Shown: positions 45,304 to 57,250, counted from the stretch's first letter. The stretch: 64,000 nucleotides of DNA from JBKPNJ01 sp963695705 (GCA_963695705.1 CAVOHB010000006.1:1-64000), one strand, 5' to 3'. Translations and numbers: made by a program. The notes: generated by a model from the letters alone, not told the origin.

Positions 45304-46843
45304 TCAGATGGGCGAGTGCACGAAGGGCAGGAACCTGTTTGTGATGTCGAGCTTGTCGTCGAGCCATCCGAGCAGGCTGAGGGTGTCACTGACCGCTGCG
45401 GGTGGGGCGCTGATCAGGGTGTCGGCCCGGAGCAGCCGCTCGAAGTCGATAAGTACCGGAGAGCTGCGGGGTTGCCCGTTGCGGTCGAGGAACGCGACGC
45501 CGGCAAGCTCCATGACCTTGATGACCTCCTGTGCAACGATGCCGTAGCCGATCGTCGTCGGGTGCACGCCGTCGAGGGAGAACAGGCCACCCTCGGTACG
45601 CCCACCTGGCCCGCACCGGAAGAAGCGGGTGTTCGGTACCGGCTCCAGTGCCCGCAGCGCGACCGGCAGCTCGTACGGGGTCCACCAGGCCGGCCTTGCC
45701 CACGGTCCTTCGATGTAGCGGCGAGTCGCGAGCCGATCGAGGGTCGAGCCCATGTCGAACAGGTACCAGTCGAGGCCGTCGTTGCGGGCCGCGGCCACCG
45801 AGCTAATGATCGTCTCGTTGTAGGCGTCGATGGCGGAGTCGATGGCTCGGGCCTCGTCGCCGGTGATGTACGGATCGCGTTTGGTGTCGAAATCCTTGTC
45901 GCCGATCCATGGCCTTGTGTAGTAGGGGTAATACCGGGACTGCGGCCGAATCTTGTTGAAGACGCCGCGCGCGATCGGCGCGATGGTGACCGACGGGACC
46001 GTCGCGATGATGATGTGCTGGGCGGTGACGGCGCGCAGCTTCGCCTCGAGCAGTGCCCAGTCGGCAGCGAACGCGCTGGGGCGCCACAGGTTGCAGCCGA
46101 CTCGGGCCGCCAGGCGCTCCTCGGGCGAGAGCTTCGGCATACCCCTCAGGTGTCCACGCGGGCTCCAGGGTGACGACGGCGCCGAGCGCGTTGTTGGGCC
46201 CGAGGACGACTACCAGCGTCTCCACACCCTCCGTGGGTCTGCTCATGTCGGCCACCGCGTCCAGAACGGTCCGGCCACGGTTCCCCTTGCGGGCCCGCTG
46301 CACGATCGGCCAGGCCGCCCGGTCCTGATGGCGTTCCACCAGCTGGGCGAGCGGATCGTCCTTGGTCGGGCGGGCCAGCCGAGAGGCAATCGTGGTGGAT
46401 GTGAGCAGTTGGGGGTCGAGGAGATCCCACCCGTAGACCGCCATGTTGTGGAACGGCGGCCCGCGGGGCGGGGTGCGCGAACCGTCGCCGCGTTCCCAGT
46501 AGTCCTCAACTCCGTCCATGTAGGACTGCAGCCATCGTCCCGCCGTCACGATCTCCCAGAAGTCCAGATGTGCACCAAATCGCTGCTCGAAGGATCTCGC
46601 CAGCCGCTCCAGATCCAGCGGCAGTCCACCCGGTCCGGTTGGCCACTCGTATGTCGGGAAAGTGAACTGCTCGGCAGTCAGCCCCAACTCATACGCCGTG
46701 ATCGCCGGCCAGGAGAGGTCCGTGCGATGGACTGCTGCGCTCATGAACCCGTGGGTCAAGGAGTCCCCGACCGTGACGAGGCGATGCTTCGTCGTGACAG
46801 CCGCCCCACGGTGGACCTCGATCCCGAGTGTGGGATCAGTCAC
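45304..46843 (-). pseudogene. SGNH/GDSL-type hydrolase (one frameshift)
   Basis: About 513 residues if the break is repaired. Block I TTKHRLVTVGDSLTHGF (nucleophilic Ser) near the N-terminus, VVVLGPNNALGAVVTL (block III, Asn) in the middle, and SLDGVHPTTIGYGIVAQEVI (block V, Asp and His) near the C-terminus. The frame slips near 46140 in GAGGGGTATG, a G-homopolymer. The start is a GTG at 46843 after GGGAGCC; an ATG at 46903 is possible. Esterase or lipase of unknown substrate; unusually long for the family. Confidence 0.83.
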
Positions 46844-47034
46844 CGGCTCCCGCGGGCTCGAGCGAATCTGGACCTCGGCGGGAGTCGCTCGTTGGTCCCC
46901 CACGCCGCGCCACCACCTCTACATGGTCGGGCCAGCACGTCGCACGTCACGCTACTCCTTTGAGAAGCGGCCAGGTCGCCGTCGTGGTGTCCGGGGCAGT
47001 GTGGTCGCGCCCGGGGTCCGGTCACGACTCTGGG

Positions 47035-50000
47035 TCAGCGGACCCAGAGCCGGCTGAGCAGGATCCCCCACTGGGGGTTGACCTCGACGTTCTCGGTGCG
47101 GGCCGAGAAGGCGTACGGCCGGACCGGGTTGATCAAGGGTGCCCAGATGGCCTCCTTGACGAGGGTGTGCTCGATGGCGATCCACGCGGCGTTCGCGGCC
47201 GCCGGATCCGTCTCCTGGAGCCGTTCGGCCTCCGCCATCGCCGCCTGGAGCGCCCGGTCGCAAAGGCCGGATGCGTTGCCATTCGCGTGGCAGCGGAACT
47301 GTGGGGGAAGGAAGTTGCTCGCGCGTGGATAGTCGGCGACCCAGCCCAACAGGTAGACCTGCGGCCCTCCGGAGTAGATCCCTTCGGCAGAGAAGTACTT
47401 CGACTTGGGCGCGATCCTCAGGTCCGCATGCAGGCCGAGCTCGTTGAGGATTCCGACGACGTACCGCATGGCCCGGACGTCGTGGACGACGTAACCCGCA
47501 GGATCGGGTCCCCTCCAGGCCCAGGCGGTGACCTTCTCCCCGGTGACGTCGGCCCTCTTGATCAGTCTCTGGGCTCGTTGCAGGTCCGGGGCCGACCATG
47601 CCCCGCTGTCCGGCTCGAGGGTGTAGGGACAGAACGGCTCGTGACCCTGGAAGTTCGGCGGGAGGATCTGGCAGGTCAGGCGCACGCGCGAGGGGCCGCC
47701 CAGCAGGGCGACCAGGTGGTCCCGGTCGATCGCGAAGTTGAGCGCTTTGCGCACCCGCCGGTCGTCGAACGGGGGCCGGTGGAGGTTCATCCCCACGTAG
47801 AACGTGGACGGAATCGGCGCGACCACGACCTGGTCCGGGTGTGAGACCCGCAGTGATGCCAGGTCCTTGGGTGGCGGCACGTCCGTCATCCAGTCGAGCC
47901 TGCCGGCTCTCAGCCGATTGAAGGCCAGCCCTGCGCTGTCCCCGAACCGCCACGAGATCGCGTTCACGAACCCGTCGGGCTGCGCGGCTGCCGACCACTG
48001 GTGGAACCGCGGGTTCCGCACCAGGCTGACGCCGTTGCCGGCGGCACTCGAGATCATGTACGGCCCCGTCGCCGGGAGGGGTTTCAGACCCTGGTCCTTG
48101 ACCGGGGTCGCCACCGGGACCGGGAAAGCCGGCGGCAGCGCGAGCTTGAAGAGCAGATCGGGGTCCGGGCGCACGAGGTGGAACGTCACGGCCTGGTCAT
48201 CGGCGACGATCGATCGGGACAGGTCGCACGTCGACGGGTCAGCCTCGCACGCCTGGGCGCCGCCGATCGCGCCGAAGAACTGCCGGAATTCGGAGTTCAA
48301 GGAGAGGGATCGCTCCAGGGCGCGCCGGAAGTCCTCGGGGCGAACAGCGTCCCCGTTCGAGTACTGGATCCCTGCCCGCAACGGGAAGCGATAGGTGAGT
48401 CCGTCGGCGGACACCTGGGGAAGCGCCGACGCCAGGTCCGGGACAAGTGTCGCTCCGTCCGGGCCTCCGACCTTCTTGTATGCCAGTAGTCCGTCGTTTG
48501 TGATCGACAGGATCTGCCAGCTGACCGGGTCGTAGACGACTGCGGGATCCAGCGAGGTCAGCTGCCTGCCGCCGAAGAACGACGCCCTCTCGGAGGAGAC
48601 GGTCAGTGTGCCACCACGGTGCTCCGCGGCCGATGCCCCGACCGCCAACCACAGCCCATCAGGATCGGTCGCCATGGATGTCGCCGCGCCGCCCACCGGC
48701 TCTGTCCGCCCCACGGTGCTCGTCGTCGGGTCGATCGCGCTGATCGAGCCGCCGAACTCGTTGGCGACCCACAGGGAGCCGGCGCCAGTTCCGAATGCAT
48801 CCGGCCCGTCCCCGACCGGGATTGTCGCCTGCTGCTGTCCGGTCGACGGGTCGAGACGGGAGACGGTCCCGTCGGCGTGGTTCGCGACCCAGATCGAGCC
48901 GAAGGCGGCAACCACGGCCGTCGGTCCGTTGCCCACGTTCTGGTAGCTGAAGATGACGCTGAGGTCCCCGGGATCGACCCGGGCGACCCCGGCAGGGGCG
49001 ATCGCAACCCACACGCCACGCGACGTGAACGCGACGCCGGAGGGCTGCCCGGCCAGCCGCACGTGCTGGGACCTTCCCGACGCCGCATCGACCTCGACGA
49101 GCTCGGCACCGATCGAATCGGTGACCCACAATGCGCCGGCGCCGAACGCGATCCCCGACGGCTGAGTGCCGACGTCCCGGAGGGTCTGGCTGACCTCGTT
49201 GGTCCCGGGGTCGATCCGGCTCACCGTTCCGTCACCGGCGTTGGCGACCCAGACGGAGCCCCCTCCCACCGCCACACCGGACGGCGAGGAGCCGACGCGG
49301 ATGCTGGGATCGATGACCGAACCGTCCTTCAGGCTGAGACGCGCCACGACGCCGCGGTCCGGCTCGGCGACCCACAGGCTCCCGGAGCCGATCGCGCTCG
49401 CCCCGGGGCGTTGGCCCAGCGCCGTCACGAGATCGACGCCTCCACTACCCGAGTTGATGCGCCCGATCGAGTTGGTACCGATGTCGAGGGGTTCGTGCCC
49501 GCCTCGGACCAGCGGGATCGAGATCGCGACAAGGGCGGCCGCGAGGACCGCCGCGATCCCGATGACCCACCGTAGGGAGGGGAGCCGTCGGCCGGACAGC
49601 GACAGGGGAGCGTGGATCTCCGCCATCCGTCGCTGCGCCTCCTCCAGGTCGGCCGGCGGAGCTCTGTCGTTCACCGTCCACCTCGGACACGGCAAGCAGG
49701 CGCCACTCGCCGTCGACGCCCTTAAGCGAGTGCTCACCGCGCTCGGTGAACCCGAGTCCGGCACCCGCGACAAGCGCGCTGGTCGAGGAGGTCACCAGGA
49801 CCTCGCCGGGGCCGGCCAGCGACATCACGCGAGCCCCGACGACCACGGCGATGCCCCCGAGCTTCTCCTTCTGCTGCTCGCATTCACCGAAGTGCACGCC
49901 CGCCCGGATCTCGATGCCGAGGGTTCGCACAGCATCAGCGATCGCGCACGCGCACCGGATCGCGGCCGCCGGCCCCGCGAAGCTGGCGTAGAAGCCGTCA

Positions 50001-50179
50001 CCCGCCGTGTCCAGCTCCCTGCCGCCGAACCGCTTCAGCTCGCGCCGGACGATCCCGTGGTGGCGGGCGATGAGCTCTTTCCATCGCCCATCACCGACGC
50101 GACTTGCCAGAGCCGATGAGTTCACGATGTCGGTGAACAGGACCGCGGCCAGGACACGGGAGTCGGATCGCTGGCGCAT
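47035..50179 (-). pseudogene. Cyclase-TM-YVTN propeller-SBP5 fusion protein (one frameshift)
   Basis: About 1,045 residues when the single shift near 49680 is repaired. N-terminal class III cyclase (VLAAVLFTDIVNSSALASRV, GGRELDTAGDGFYASFAGPA, IRAGVHFGECEQQ). Next one TM helix (WVIGIAAVLAAALVAISIPL), then ~6 YVTN/SMP-30-like propeller repeats (SLWVAEPD, SVWVANAGDGTVSRIDPGT, SIWVANHADGTVSRLDPST). Last is a family 5 extracellular peptide-binding domain (YRFPLRAGIQYSNGDAVRPE, FRRALERSLSLNSEFR, ADYPRASNFLPPQFRCH). This domain order occurs in other actinobacteria. The design couples extracytoplasmic ligand binding to cyclic-nucleotide synthesis, by inference. Confidence 0.87.
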
Positions 50180-50294
50180 GACAGCCAGTGTCCTCCTAGC
50201 GCCGGGCCGCGGAGACGCCAGAGCGAGGTCGGCCGCAGCCCGGCCGGATCGGTCACCTCGTCCGCCCGCTCATGAGGTGGCGTGATACGCCGAG

Positions 50295-51650
50295 TCAGAC
50301 CAGCTCGCCGATGAGGTCGGCGAAGGCGGCTAGGTAGGCGTCGACGTCCTCATCGGTCGCGGCTACCGAGCACGTGGGCCCGGCGCCAACGATGGCGTCC
50401 CAGACGCCCCGGTTCGCGAGGTAGACGCGCAGGAGCCTGCGTAACGGCACGTCGAAGGTCGCCAGCGCTTCGGTGGCCGTGCGCGGCATGGCCGGGCTGA
50501 ACGACAACCCGCTGCGCGGCCAGAACCGGTGAGTCGTCCACCCGAGCGCCGTCGCGGCCACGACCTGAGACAGCCCGTCGGCCAGCCGGGCGCCGAGACG
50601 TTGACTGTGCGCGTAGGCGTCGTCGGTCAACACCTCACTCATGGTTGCGCGGGCTGCGGCCATGGAAACCGGGTTGCCGAACAGTGTGCCGCCGACTGCG
50701 ACCTGCGGCTTGTGTTCGTCGCGACCGCCGGGCCGCTGCAGCACGGCCGCCGCCTCTTCGGTCATCCCGTACGCACCCAGCGGGATACCCGCGGCGATCG
50801 ACTTGCCCACCGTCACGAAATCGGCCGCGAGCCCCCAGCGGCGGGTGAGCCCGCCGGGACCCACGACCTGGGTATGGGTCTCGTCGTAGGCCAGCAACGT
50901 GCCGGTACGCCGGGTCACCTCACGCAAGCCGTCGTGGAAGCCGTTGTCCGGCATCAAGAGGCCGACGTTGTTGGTGAGCACCGGTTCGGTGATCACCACA
51001 GCCACCTCACGGACCGCGAGCACCCGCTCCAGAGCGTCGAGGTCGTTGAACGGCACGACGAGCGTCCGTGTGGTGACGTCGCGCGGCAGTCCGTCCTCCT
51101 CCGGCACCAGGCGACCGTCCTCGAGCTCGACCAGAACGTCGTCGAAGTGGCCGTGGTACTTGCCGTCGAAGAACAGCACCTTCTCGCGGCCGGTCGAGGA
51201 CCGGGCGATCCGGATGACCTCGGTGTTGGCGCTCGTCGCGGACAGCGTGAACTGCCACAGTGGTAGTCCGTAGCGACGCGCCAGCTCGCCGGCGACCCAG
51301 ATCGAGTCCTCGGTCGGCAGCAGGTACTGCGATCCCCGGCTCACCTGCCGGCTCACCGCCTCGACCACAGGAGCCGGGCCGTAGCCGGTGAACATGGACA
51401 TGTCGGCGATGTTGAAGTCGGCGTACTCGTGGCCGTCGACGTCACGTAGGTGTGACCCGGAGCCCGACTCGACGAAGAGCGGCATGTGGTCGTACGACGT
51501 GCGCAGCCAACTCATCGGCACGCCGTTCGGCATCACTGCCTGCCCGGAGGCCCACAGCGCCTGGCTGCGCGGGCGCATCCGCACGAAGGCGGCGTCCTCG
51601 CGCTCCTTGAGCGCAGCCACCCGGGCCGGGTCCACTCCCGATCCGCTCAT
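50295..51650 (-). CDS. Class III PLP aminotransferase (glutamate-1-semialdehyde aminomutase-like)
   Basis: 451 residues. GSHLRDVDGHEYADFNIADM at the N-terminus, FTLSATSANTEVIRIARSST, FFDGKYHGHFDD, YDETHTQVVGPGG (cofactor Asp region) and the Schiff-base lysine in FVTVGKSIAAGIPLGAYG. Relatives include GSA aminomutases and amino-acid racemases or transaminases. A biosynthetic GSA-AM role is unlikely outside a heme operon. Start ATG 51650. Confidence 0.88.
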   Translation of the reverse strand: MSGSGVDPARVAALKEREDAAFVRMRPRSQALWASGQAVMPNGVPMSWLRTSYDHMPLFVESGSGSHLRDVDGHEYADFNIADMSMFTGYGPAPVVEAVSRQVSRGSQYLLPTEDSIWVAGELARRYGLPLWQFTLSATSANTEVIRIARSSTGREKVLFFDGKYHGHFDDVLVELEDGRLVPEEDGLPRDVTTRTLVVPFNDLDALERVLAVREVAVVITEPVLTNNVGLLMPDNGFHDGLREVTRRTGTLLAYDETHTQVVGPGGLTRRWGLAADFVTVGKSIAAGIPLGAYGMTEEAAAVLQRPGGRDEHKPQVAVGGTLFGNPVSMAAARATMSEVLTDDAYAHSQRLGARLADGLSQVVAATALGWTTHRFWPRSGLSFSPAMPRTATEALATFDVPLRRLLRVYLANRGVWDAIVGAGPTCSVAATDEDVDAYLAAFADLIGELV

Positions 51651-51815
51651 GCGTGGAAGCGTAGAGCACCGGCTGCGGGACTCTCGGAGACCGACGGCGC
51701 GGGCCTCTCGGCAGCGTTGAAGCCGCCATCGGCTGGACATGTACCGCCCTGACCGGAGACCGCTTGCGAGTGTGCCGCTGAGGGTCGACACCCGCCCGCT
51801 CGGTGCCCGCCGGAG

Positions 51816-54800
51816 TCAGCCGCCCCAGATGTCCTCGACGAACCGGCCGTTCGCGCGCAGCCCGCTCAGCCAGGCTTCCGCGTCCGCGTCCGTCGTCGAG
51901 GTCTTCTCTCGGAAGATGTGCTTGAGCGACCTCCGGACGCCTGGCGCGATCGTCGCGGCGTTGCCGCAGACAAGAATCACAGCACCGTCTTGCAGCAGCT
52001 GCCAGACCTCGTCGGCACAGTCGAGTACGGCCTCCTGCACGTACCGGGACGGGTGGCTCGGGTCGTTGGAGAAGGCGTTCTCCACGCGAACCAGCCCCTG
52101 CTCCTGGTACGCGCCGAGTTCTTCGGCGTAGAGCAAGTCTGTACGGGAGGTGCGGCAACCGAAGAACAGCAGGGACCGCGCGACAGGGGCGCCCTTCTCT
52201 TGTTGCGCCGCGCGCTCCTGCAGGAACCCGCGGAACGGGGCCACGCCCGTCCCCGCCCCCACCATGATCATCGGAACTTGGGTGTCTTCCGGCGGGCGGA
52301 AGGCGATGCTGGGCTCGCGGACGAAGGCGAAGACCGTGCCGTGGCCCGGGAGCTGGGCCAGGTGCCCGGAGGCGACCCCGGTGAACTGGCCGGTGCCGGA
52401 ACGGGCCGGTCCGCGGACGACGCCGGTGGTGATGCTGCATACCTCCGGACTGACCAGCGGTGAGGAGGAGATGGAGTAATAGCGCGGTCGCAGCGGCGGG
52501 AGCATGTCCAGGAACTCGGCGAACGGCACCCGGCAAGCCGGAAACTGGACCAGCAGGTCGAGCAGCGACCGGTTGGCCACGACCACCTGGTCGCGGTACC
52601 GCTGCTGTGACTCCTCATCGCTGCCGGTGAGGGCCTCGAGTGCCGCCTTCTGTTCCGGATCGTCGGTGTAGCCGGCCAGGATCTCGATATCACCGCGGGA
52701 CGGCACGTCCTGCAGCTCGACGCAGCTGCCCAGAACCCCGAGCAGCGGTGTGGGCTCCTCGATGGGCAGGTGCGTGTGCGTGCCGCCGTTCGGGATGATC
52801 GTGAGGTATTGGCCGGCGTCCAGGCCGAAGCGGGCGATCACCCGCCGGATCAGGTCGACGTTGTTGCGCGGCAGGACGCCCAGGTGGTCCCCGGCCTTGT
52901 AGGACACTCCGTTGGGCAGGGCGATGTCGATATGCCGAGTGGATCGTTCCGGGAGTCCACCCGAACCAGCGCTGAGCAGTTCGCGGTTCTCGTGCACCTG
53001 CCCTGGCCTGGCTGCGTAGGACATGATCACGGGATTGGTGACCTGCCGGTTCGTCAGCGTGATCGAGAGTCGGGGTCCGCTCGGCCCGACGGCCGCGACC
53101 TCGTCCGGCAGGTGGAGAGCCTGTGCCAGCTCCTTCCATAACGGCCCGTGCCAGGTGCGGTATGCGGCGTCGAAGTCGCCGGCCGCGTTGCCTTCCCCGC
53201 GCGGGGACACGCGTTGCCCGCCGTGGGACTCAAGTTGCTGGTCCAAGAGGGTCGGTACGGCCTGGTACGTGGTGGCCCACTCGGTGCTTCCGCAGCCGAA
53301 GACGGTGTAGGCGACGCCAGCCGCCGCATCCGCCGGAGCATCGTTTGATCCACCGGCAGAATGCGGCGGCGTTGTCCGGAGGCAGCCCGTTGTAGGAGGC
53401 GCACACGACGAGGACCGCGCCCTCGCGGGGCAGGTCGTCGATGTGGTCGTCCAGGGGACCCATCGTCACGTCGAATCCGCGTTCGACTCCCTCCTGGGCG
53501 AGCCGGTTCGCAATCGTCTCGGCGGTGCCCAGGTTGGATCCGAACAGCACCGACAGGCGGGTCCCGTGCGGGCTCACCTTTGGTGCAGCCTCGGCCATCG
53601 GCGCCGCCTGCCCGGCCGTCGTCGCCGCGGGGACGGCGGAGCGGTCGATCTGGACGCCGGGCCTGGGGAGTACCTGGATGCTCAGCTCGTCCGGCTTGAT
53701 GGTAAGGCTCGTCTTGGTATGCAGCTGGTAGCCCAGGTGGTCGATGAGCTCGAATCGCTGGAGCAGCATCCCGAGCACGAGCGTCGCCTCCTGGAGCGCG
53801 AACTGCCTCCCGATGCAGGCGCGCAAGCCGCTGCCGAACGGCTTGTAGGCGTTGGGCGGCAGCGCGGCGACCCGCTCCGCGGCCATGTGGTCCGGGTTGA
53901 ACTCGGCAGCGTCGGCCCCCCAGATCGACGTGTCCCGGTGCAGCGCCGGGGTCACGACGGTGAGCGGGGTGCCCGCCGGTATGGCATAGCGGTCTGCGAG
54001 CACGGTGTCCTCATAGGGATACCGGCTGAACGCCGGAGCCGTCGGCCACAACCGCAGCGCCTCGTCGAGGACCTGGCGGACGTAGCGCAGCCGGTTGACC
54101 TGGTCGAAGGTCGGCTCCGCTGCCGTTCCCAGCACCTCGTCGACCTCCGCGCGGGCCCGGTCGAGGTAGGCCGGGTTCTTCAACAGGTAGTAGATGGCGA
54201 AGGACAGCAGACCCGATGTCGTCTCGTGGCCGGCAATGAGGAAGGTGATGCACTGGGCCCGGATGTTCTCGTCCGGCAGCCCCTCACCGGTCTCCTTGTC
54301 GACACCGGTGAGCATCCGGCCGAGCAGATCAGTGGTGTCCGCCGCATCTCCCTGCGCGCGTCGCTCGGCGATGAGCTGGTCCACCAGGTTGTTCATGTAA
54401 GCCTGGTCCTCGTCCAGCTGCCGCTGGGCACGGATCTTCAATCGGGTCTGGATCGGCAACTGGCGCACTCGGGCCTGCGACTCGCTCAGTACGCGCACCA
54501 TCGCGTCGACGAAGGGGTGCGGGGTCTCCCGGTAGAAGGAGTTGAACCGGTAGCCGAAGCCGCACAGGGCAATGGTGTCCAGCGTCAGCCGGGTCATGTC
54601 GGCCGACACGTCGACGTCCTCGCCCGGATTCAGCCGCGTCCACTTCTCCATGAGCTGCTCGGCGATATCCACCATCTTGGGCATGTAGTCCCGCATCGCC
54701 TGCAGGCTGAACGGCGCCATCAGAATGGCGTGGGCCCGTCGCCACATCGGGTCCTGCGTCTCCGCGGTGAACAGCCCACTTTCATTTTCTCCGCGGCGTA

Positions 54801-55047
54801 GGTTCGACAACCCACCGCCGATCTGCTTGTCGAAGCGCGCGTCGTCGCAGATCTCGTCGACCAGCTCGAGCCCGGACACGATCAGACGCATGCCCTTCGG
54901 CGTCGAGAGGCGGTAGATGGGCCCGTACTCCAGCGCCAGTCGCATCAGGCTCTCGATGGGCGCCGACGTGTCAAGGTCGCGAAGGTTTCCGACCAGCGGG
55001 AGACCGCGCGGGCCGGGAATCTCATCCAAGCCGATCGTTGCTGTCAT
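51816..55047 (-). pseudogene. Self-sufficient cytochrome P450 / NADPH reductase fusion (CYP102-type), one frameshift
   Basis: About 1,075 residues once repaired. P450 domain: AGHETTSGLLSFAIYYLLKN (I-helix), EALR in LDEALRLWPTAP, and FGSGLRACIGRQFALQEATL with the heme-ligating Cys. Flavodoxin domain: LSVLFGSNLGTAETIANRLA and YTVFGCGSTEWATTYQAVP. FAD/NADPH reductase: RPRYYSISSSPLVSPEVCSI, MIMVGAGTGVAPFRGFLQE and a C-terminal EDIWGG (aromatic W near the end). The break near 53343 is in an AAA run (ATCAAACGATGC), where one A appears extra. The same layout as P450 BM3, a fatty-acid hydroxylase; substrate not predictable. Its ATG overlaps the upstream gene's stop. Confidence 0.92.
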
Positions 55048-55766
55048 GAAGTGACTCCTGTCGGCCGATGTACCAGCAGCACGATGCTCACCATCAGCAC
55101 CCAGCCTGGAAACACCAGCAGGATCGCGGGATGAAAGGTAACGCTTACCAAGAGGCCAACAGCCGCCAGGTAGCTGATGACGACCACAGGACCCGGAAAG
55201 ACGCCTGCGGTCCGCGCGAGCCCGGTGGTTGTGAGCATGTACATGCCTGCCGCGCGCACGCCGAAGACGAACACCAACGCGTAGCCGACCGCGGACAAGC
55301 CGCGGGCGACGTCCGGTCCAGGGAGCGGCGCATCACTGAACTGGGTCAGCAGTGCCACCGCCCCAGCCGCAGCCGACCCGGCGAAAAGCATGCAGACGAA
55401 CACCACACAAGCGGCCAGCTGCAGCCAATGCGGAATCTCCGCCCAGGATGCCGGCCGCCGAAGCTGCAGCAGCGTCCGCGTGGCGATCATGTGCCAGAGG
55501 CAGGCGATCCCGGCAAACGGCACCAGGTACAGCCCGACCACGCTCACGGTGCCGCCGCCGCCGGCTTGGTAGAAGTCGCTGTAGGCAGCGTCGGTGGCAC
55601 CCAGTTTGGGTAGCCGATCAATGAGCACCAGGGACGCGATGAGGAGCACGGCGAACACAACGCCCGACCAGCCCGCCTTACGACTGGCATCAGTGAGCCT
55701 GTCGGCTGCGCGCCCGCTGTCGGATGCGCTGTCCGACTTCGGTGCCGCTCGCGATCGCGTCCGCAC
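55044..55766 (-). CDS. Integral membrane protein cotranscribed with P450
   Basis: 240 residues with an Arg/Ser/Asp-rich N-terminus of ~30 residues and about six helices (GWSGVVFAVLLIASLVLIDR, VVGLYLVPFAGIACLWHMIA, LAACVVFVCMLFAGSAAAGA). No family recognised. Its TGA overlaps the P450 ATG (ATGA), so expression is coupled; it may help deliver or retain a hydrophobic substrate, but this is inference. Confidence 0.75.
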   Translation of the reverse strand: MRTRSRAAPKSDSASDSGRAADRLTDASRKAGWSGVVFAVLLIASLVLIDRLPKLGATDAAYSDFYQAGGGGTVSVVGLYLVPFAGIACLWHMIATRTLLQLRRPASWAEIPHWLQLAACVVFVCMLFAGSAAAGAVALLTQFSDAPLPGPDVARGLSAVGYALVFVFGVRAAGMYMLTTTGLARTAGVFPGPVVVISYLAAVGLLVSVTFHPAILLVFPGWVLMVSIVLLVHRPTGVTS

Positions 55767-56014
55767 TCTCGCCGCCTCCGGTGCCCCGGTCCCTGACGCG
55801 AGCGGCCTCGCTACGACGAAAGAACCGGGAGGTAGCCCTTCTACTCCTCCCGCAGGAGCGAGTCAACAGCCGAGCGATGCCGGCAGATCATGGACACGGA
55901 GTCGGACACCTGACCGCGCACACCTGGCTGGTTGCGAAGAACACGAGGGGTGACACCCACTGACCCACCGCGGCTGTCTGAGCAGCCGGTCAACGCGACC
56001 TGCTGGCGCGACGA

Positions 56015-56336
56015 TCAGCCCACCTCGAACTCGCCGAGCCGATCCCAATGGTCGCCGGGCATGACGACGTTGCGAATCCTCGGCGTCTCCTGGATGTACT
56101 GGGGCAGGTCCGCTTGGGCCCGCTTGAAGTGGTCACTGGTCACGTGCGGCTCGGCCGCTTCGTCCTTGAACGCCTCGATCAGCACGTACTCGTTGGAGTC
56201 GTCGACGCTGCGGGACCAATCGAAGAAGAGGTTGCCCGCTTCGGCACGGGTCGTTCTCGGTGAAGTCGCGGGTGAGCTCGACCCAACGGTCGGCGTACTC
56301 CGGCTTCACCTTCCACTTGACGCAGATGAAGATCAT
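56015..56336 (-). pseudogene. Quinol/antibiotic-biosynthesis monooxygenase-like (ABM) protein, frameshift
   Basis: MIFICVKWKVKPEYADRWVE, LTRDFTEN, then after a shift near 56250 RAEAGNLFFDWSRSVDDSNE, YVLIEAFKDEAAEPHVTSDH and FKRAQADLPQYIQETPRIRN. About 105 residues, the usual length for YgiN-like ABM proteins, which are cofactor-free dimers acting on quinols or aromatic ketones. Conserved W and the HxxS/DHF pattern are kept. Divergent from the IclR gene. Confidence 0.83.
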
Positions 56337-56449
56337 CGCTGAGCTCCTGGTTGCCGGCGGCTGGGTGGCCGTGATGCTCTCACGGGTCGTGCCCGACCGG
56401 CCACCGCGACGTATCGCCGGGTGAGAAACCGCCGGACTAGTGTGAGGCC

Positions 56450-57250
56450 ATGACCTCGGTGGGCGCCGAAAACCTGACCTCGGCAACGGTGCCCGGCCCC
56501 GGGTCGGTGCATCGCACGCTGGAGATCCTCGAGGTCGTCGCGGCCCGCGGCGGGGCCTCGGCCAAGGAGATCGCGGAGAGCACCGGTCTGCCGCTTCCGA
56601 CGGTCTACCGGCTGGCCCGCGAGCTGCTCGACGGTGACTATCTGGTGCACATCCGCGACGAGAAGCGGTTCGAGCTCGGCTACAAGCTGCACCAGCTCGG
56701 TGTATCGCTGCACCAGCAGATCGGCGTACCTCGCGACGTGCGCGCGGAGATCACCGCGCTTCACCAGCAGCTGCATGCCGCGGCCTATCTTGCGGTGCAC
56801 CGGGGCTCTCAGATCGTTGTGGTGTTCACCGCGGACTCACCTGACTGCCCCCGGCTACGCCCGCTCGAGTTCGGCTTCCACGAGGCGCCGCACGCCACTG
56901 CGCTCGGCAAGATCCTGCTGGCCAACATGGACGCCGCCCAGCGCGCGCTGCACCTCGACGACGAGCCGATGCCACGGTTCGGTCCGGGCACCATCACCGG
57001 TCACCAGGAGCTCGCCGAGCAGCTCGCGACGGTGGCCGACCGGGGCGTCGCCTGGGAGTTCGGAGAGTTCCAGGCGGGCGCGACCTGCGCCGCGGCAGCG
57101 GTGCGCGGAGCCAGCGGCGTTCTGATCGGGTCGGTCGCGGTGTCCGGCCCCGACGCCCGCTTCTCGCAGGGTCGGACCGAGGTGGAGGCGGCGCTGCGGG
57201 CGACCGCGTCACGACTGAGCCGGTTCTACCGTTCCGGACGCACCCGATGA
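56450..57250 (+). CDS. IclR family transcriptional regulator
   Basis: 266 residues. N-terminal winged helix (SVHRTLEILEVVAARGGASA, KEIAESTGLPLPTVYRLARE) and C-terminal effector-binding GAF-like domain (PHATALGKILLANMDAAQRA, GVAWEFGEFQAGATCAAAAV). IclR proteins control catabolic genes. Divergent from the ABM gene and upstream of the GMC pair, so both are plausible targets. Confidence 0.92.
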   Translation: MTSVGAENLTSATVPGPGSVHRTLEILEVVAARGGASAKEIAESTGLPLPTVYRLARELLDGDYLVHIRDEKRFELGYKLHQLGVSLHQQIGVPRDVRAEITALHQQLHAAAYLAVHRGSQIVVVFTADSPDCPRLRPLEFGFHEAPHATALGKILLANMDAAQRALHLDDEPMPRFGPGTITGHQELAEQLATVADRGVAWEFGEFQAGATCAAAAVRGASGVLIGSVAVSGPDARFSQGRTEVEAALRATASRLSRFYRSGRTR

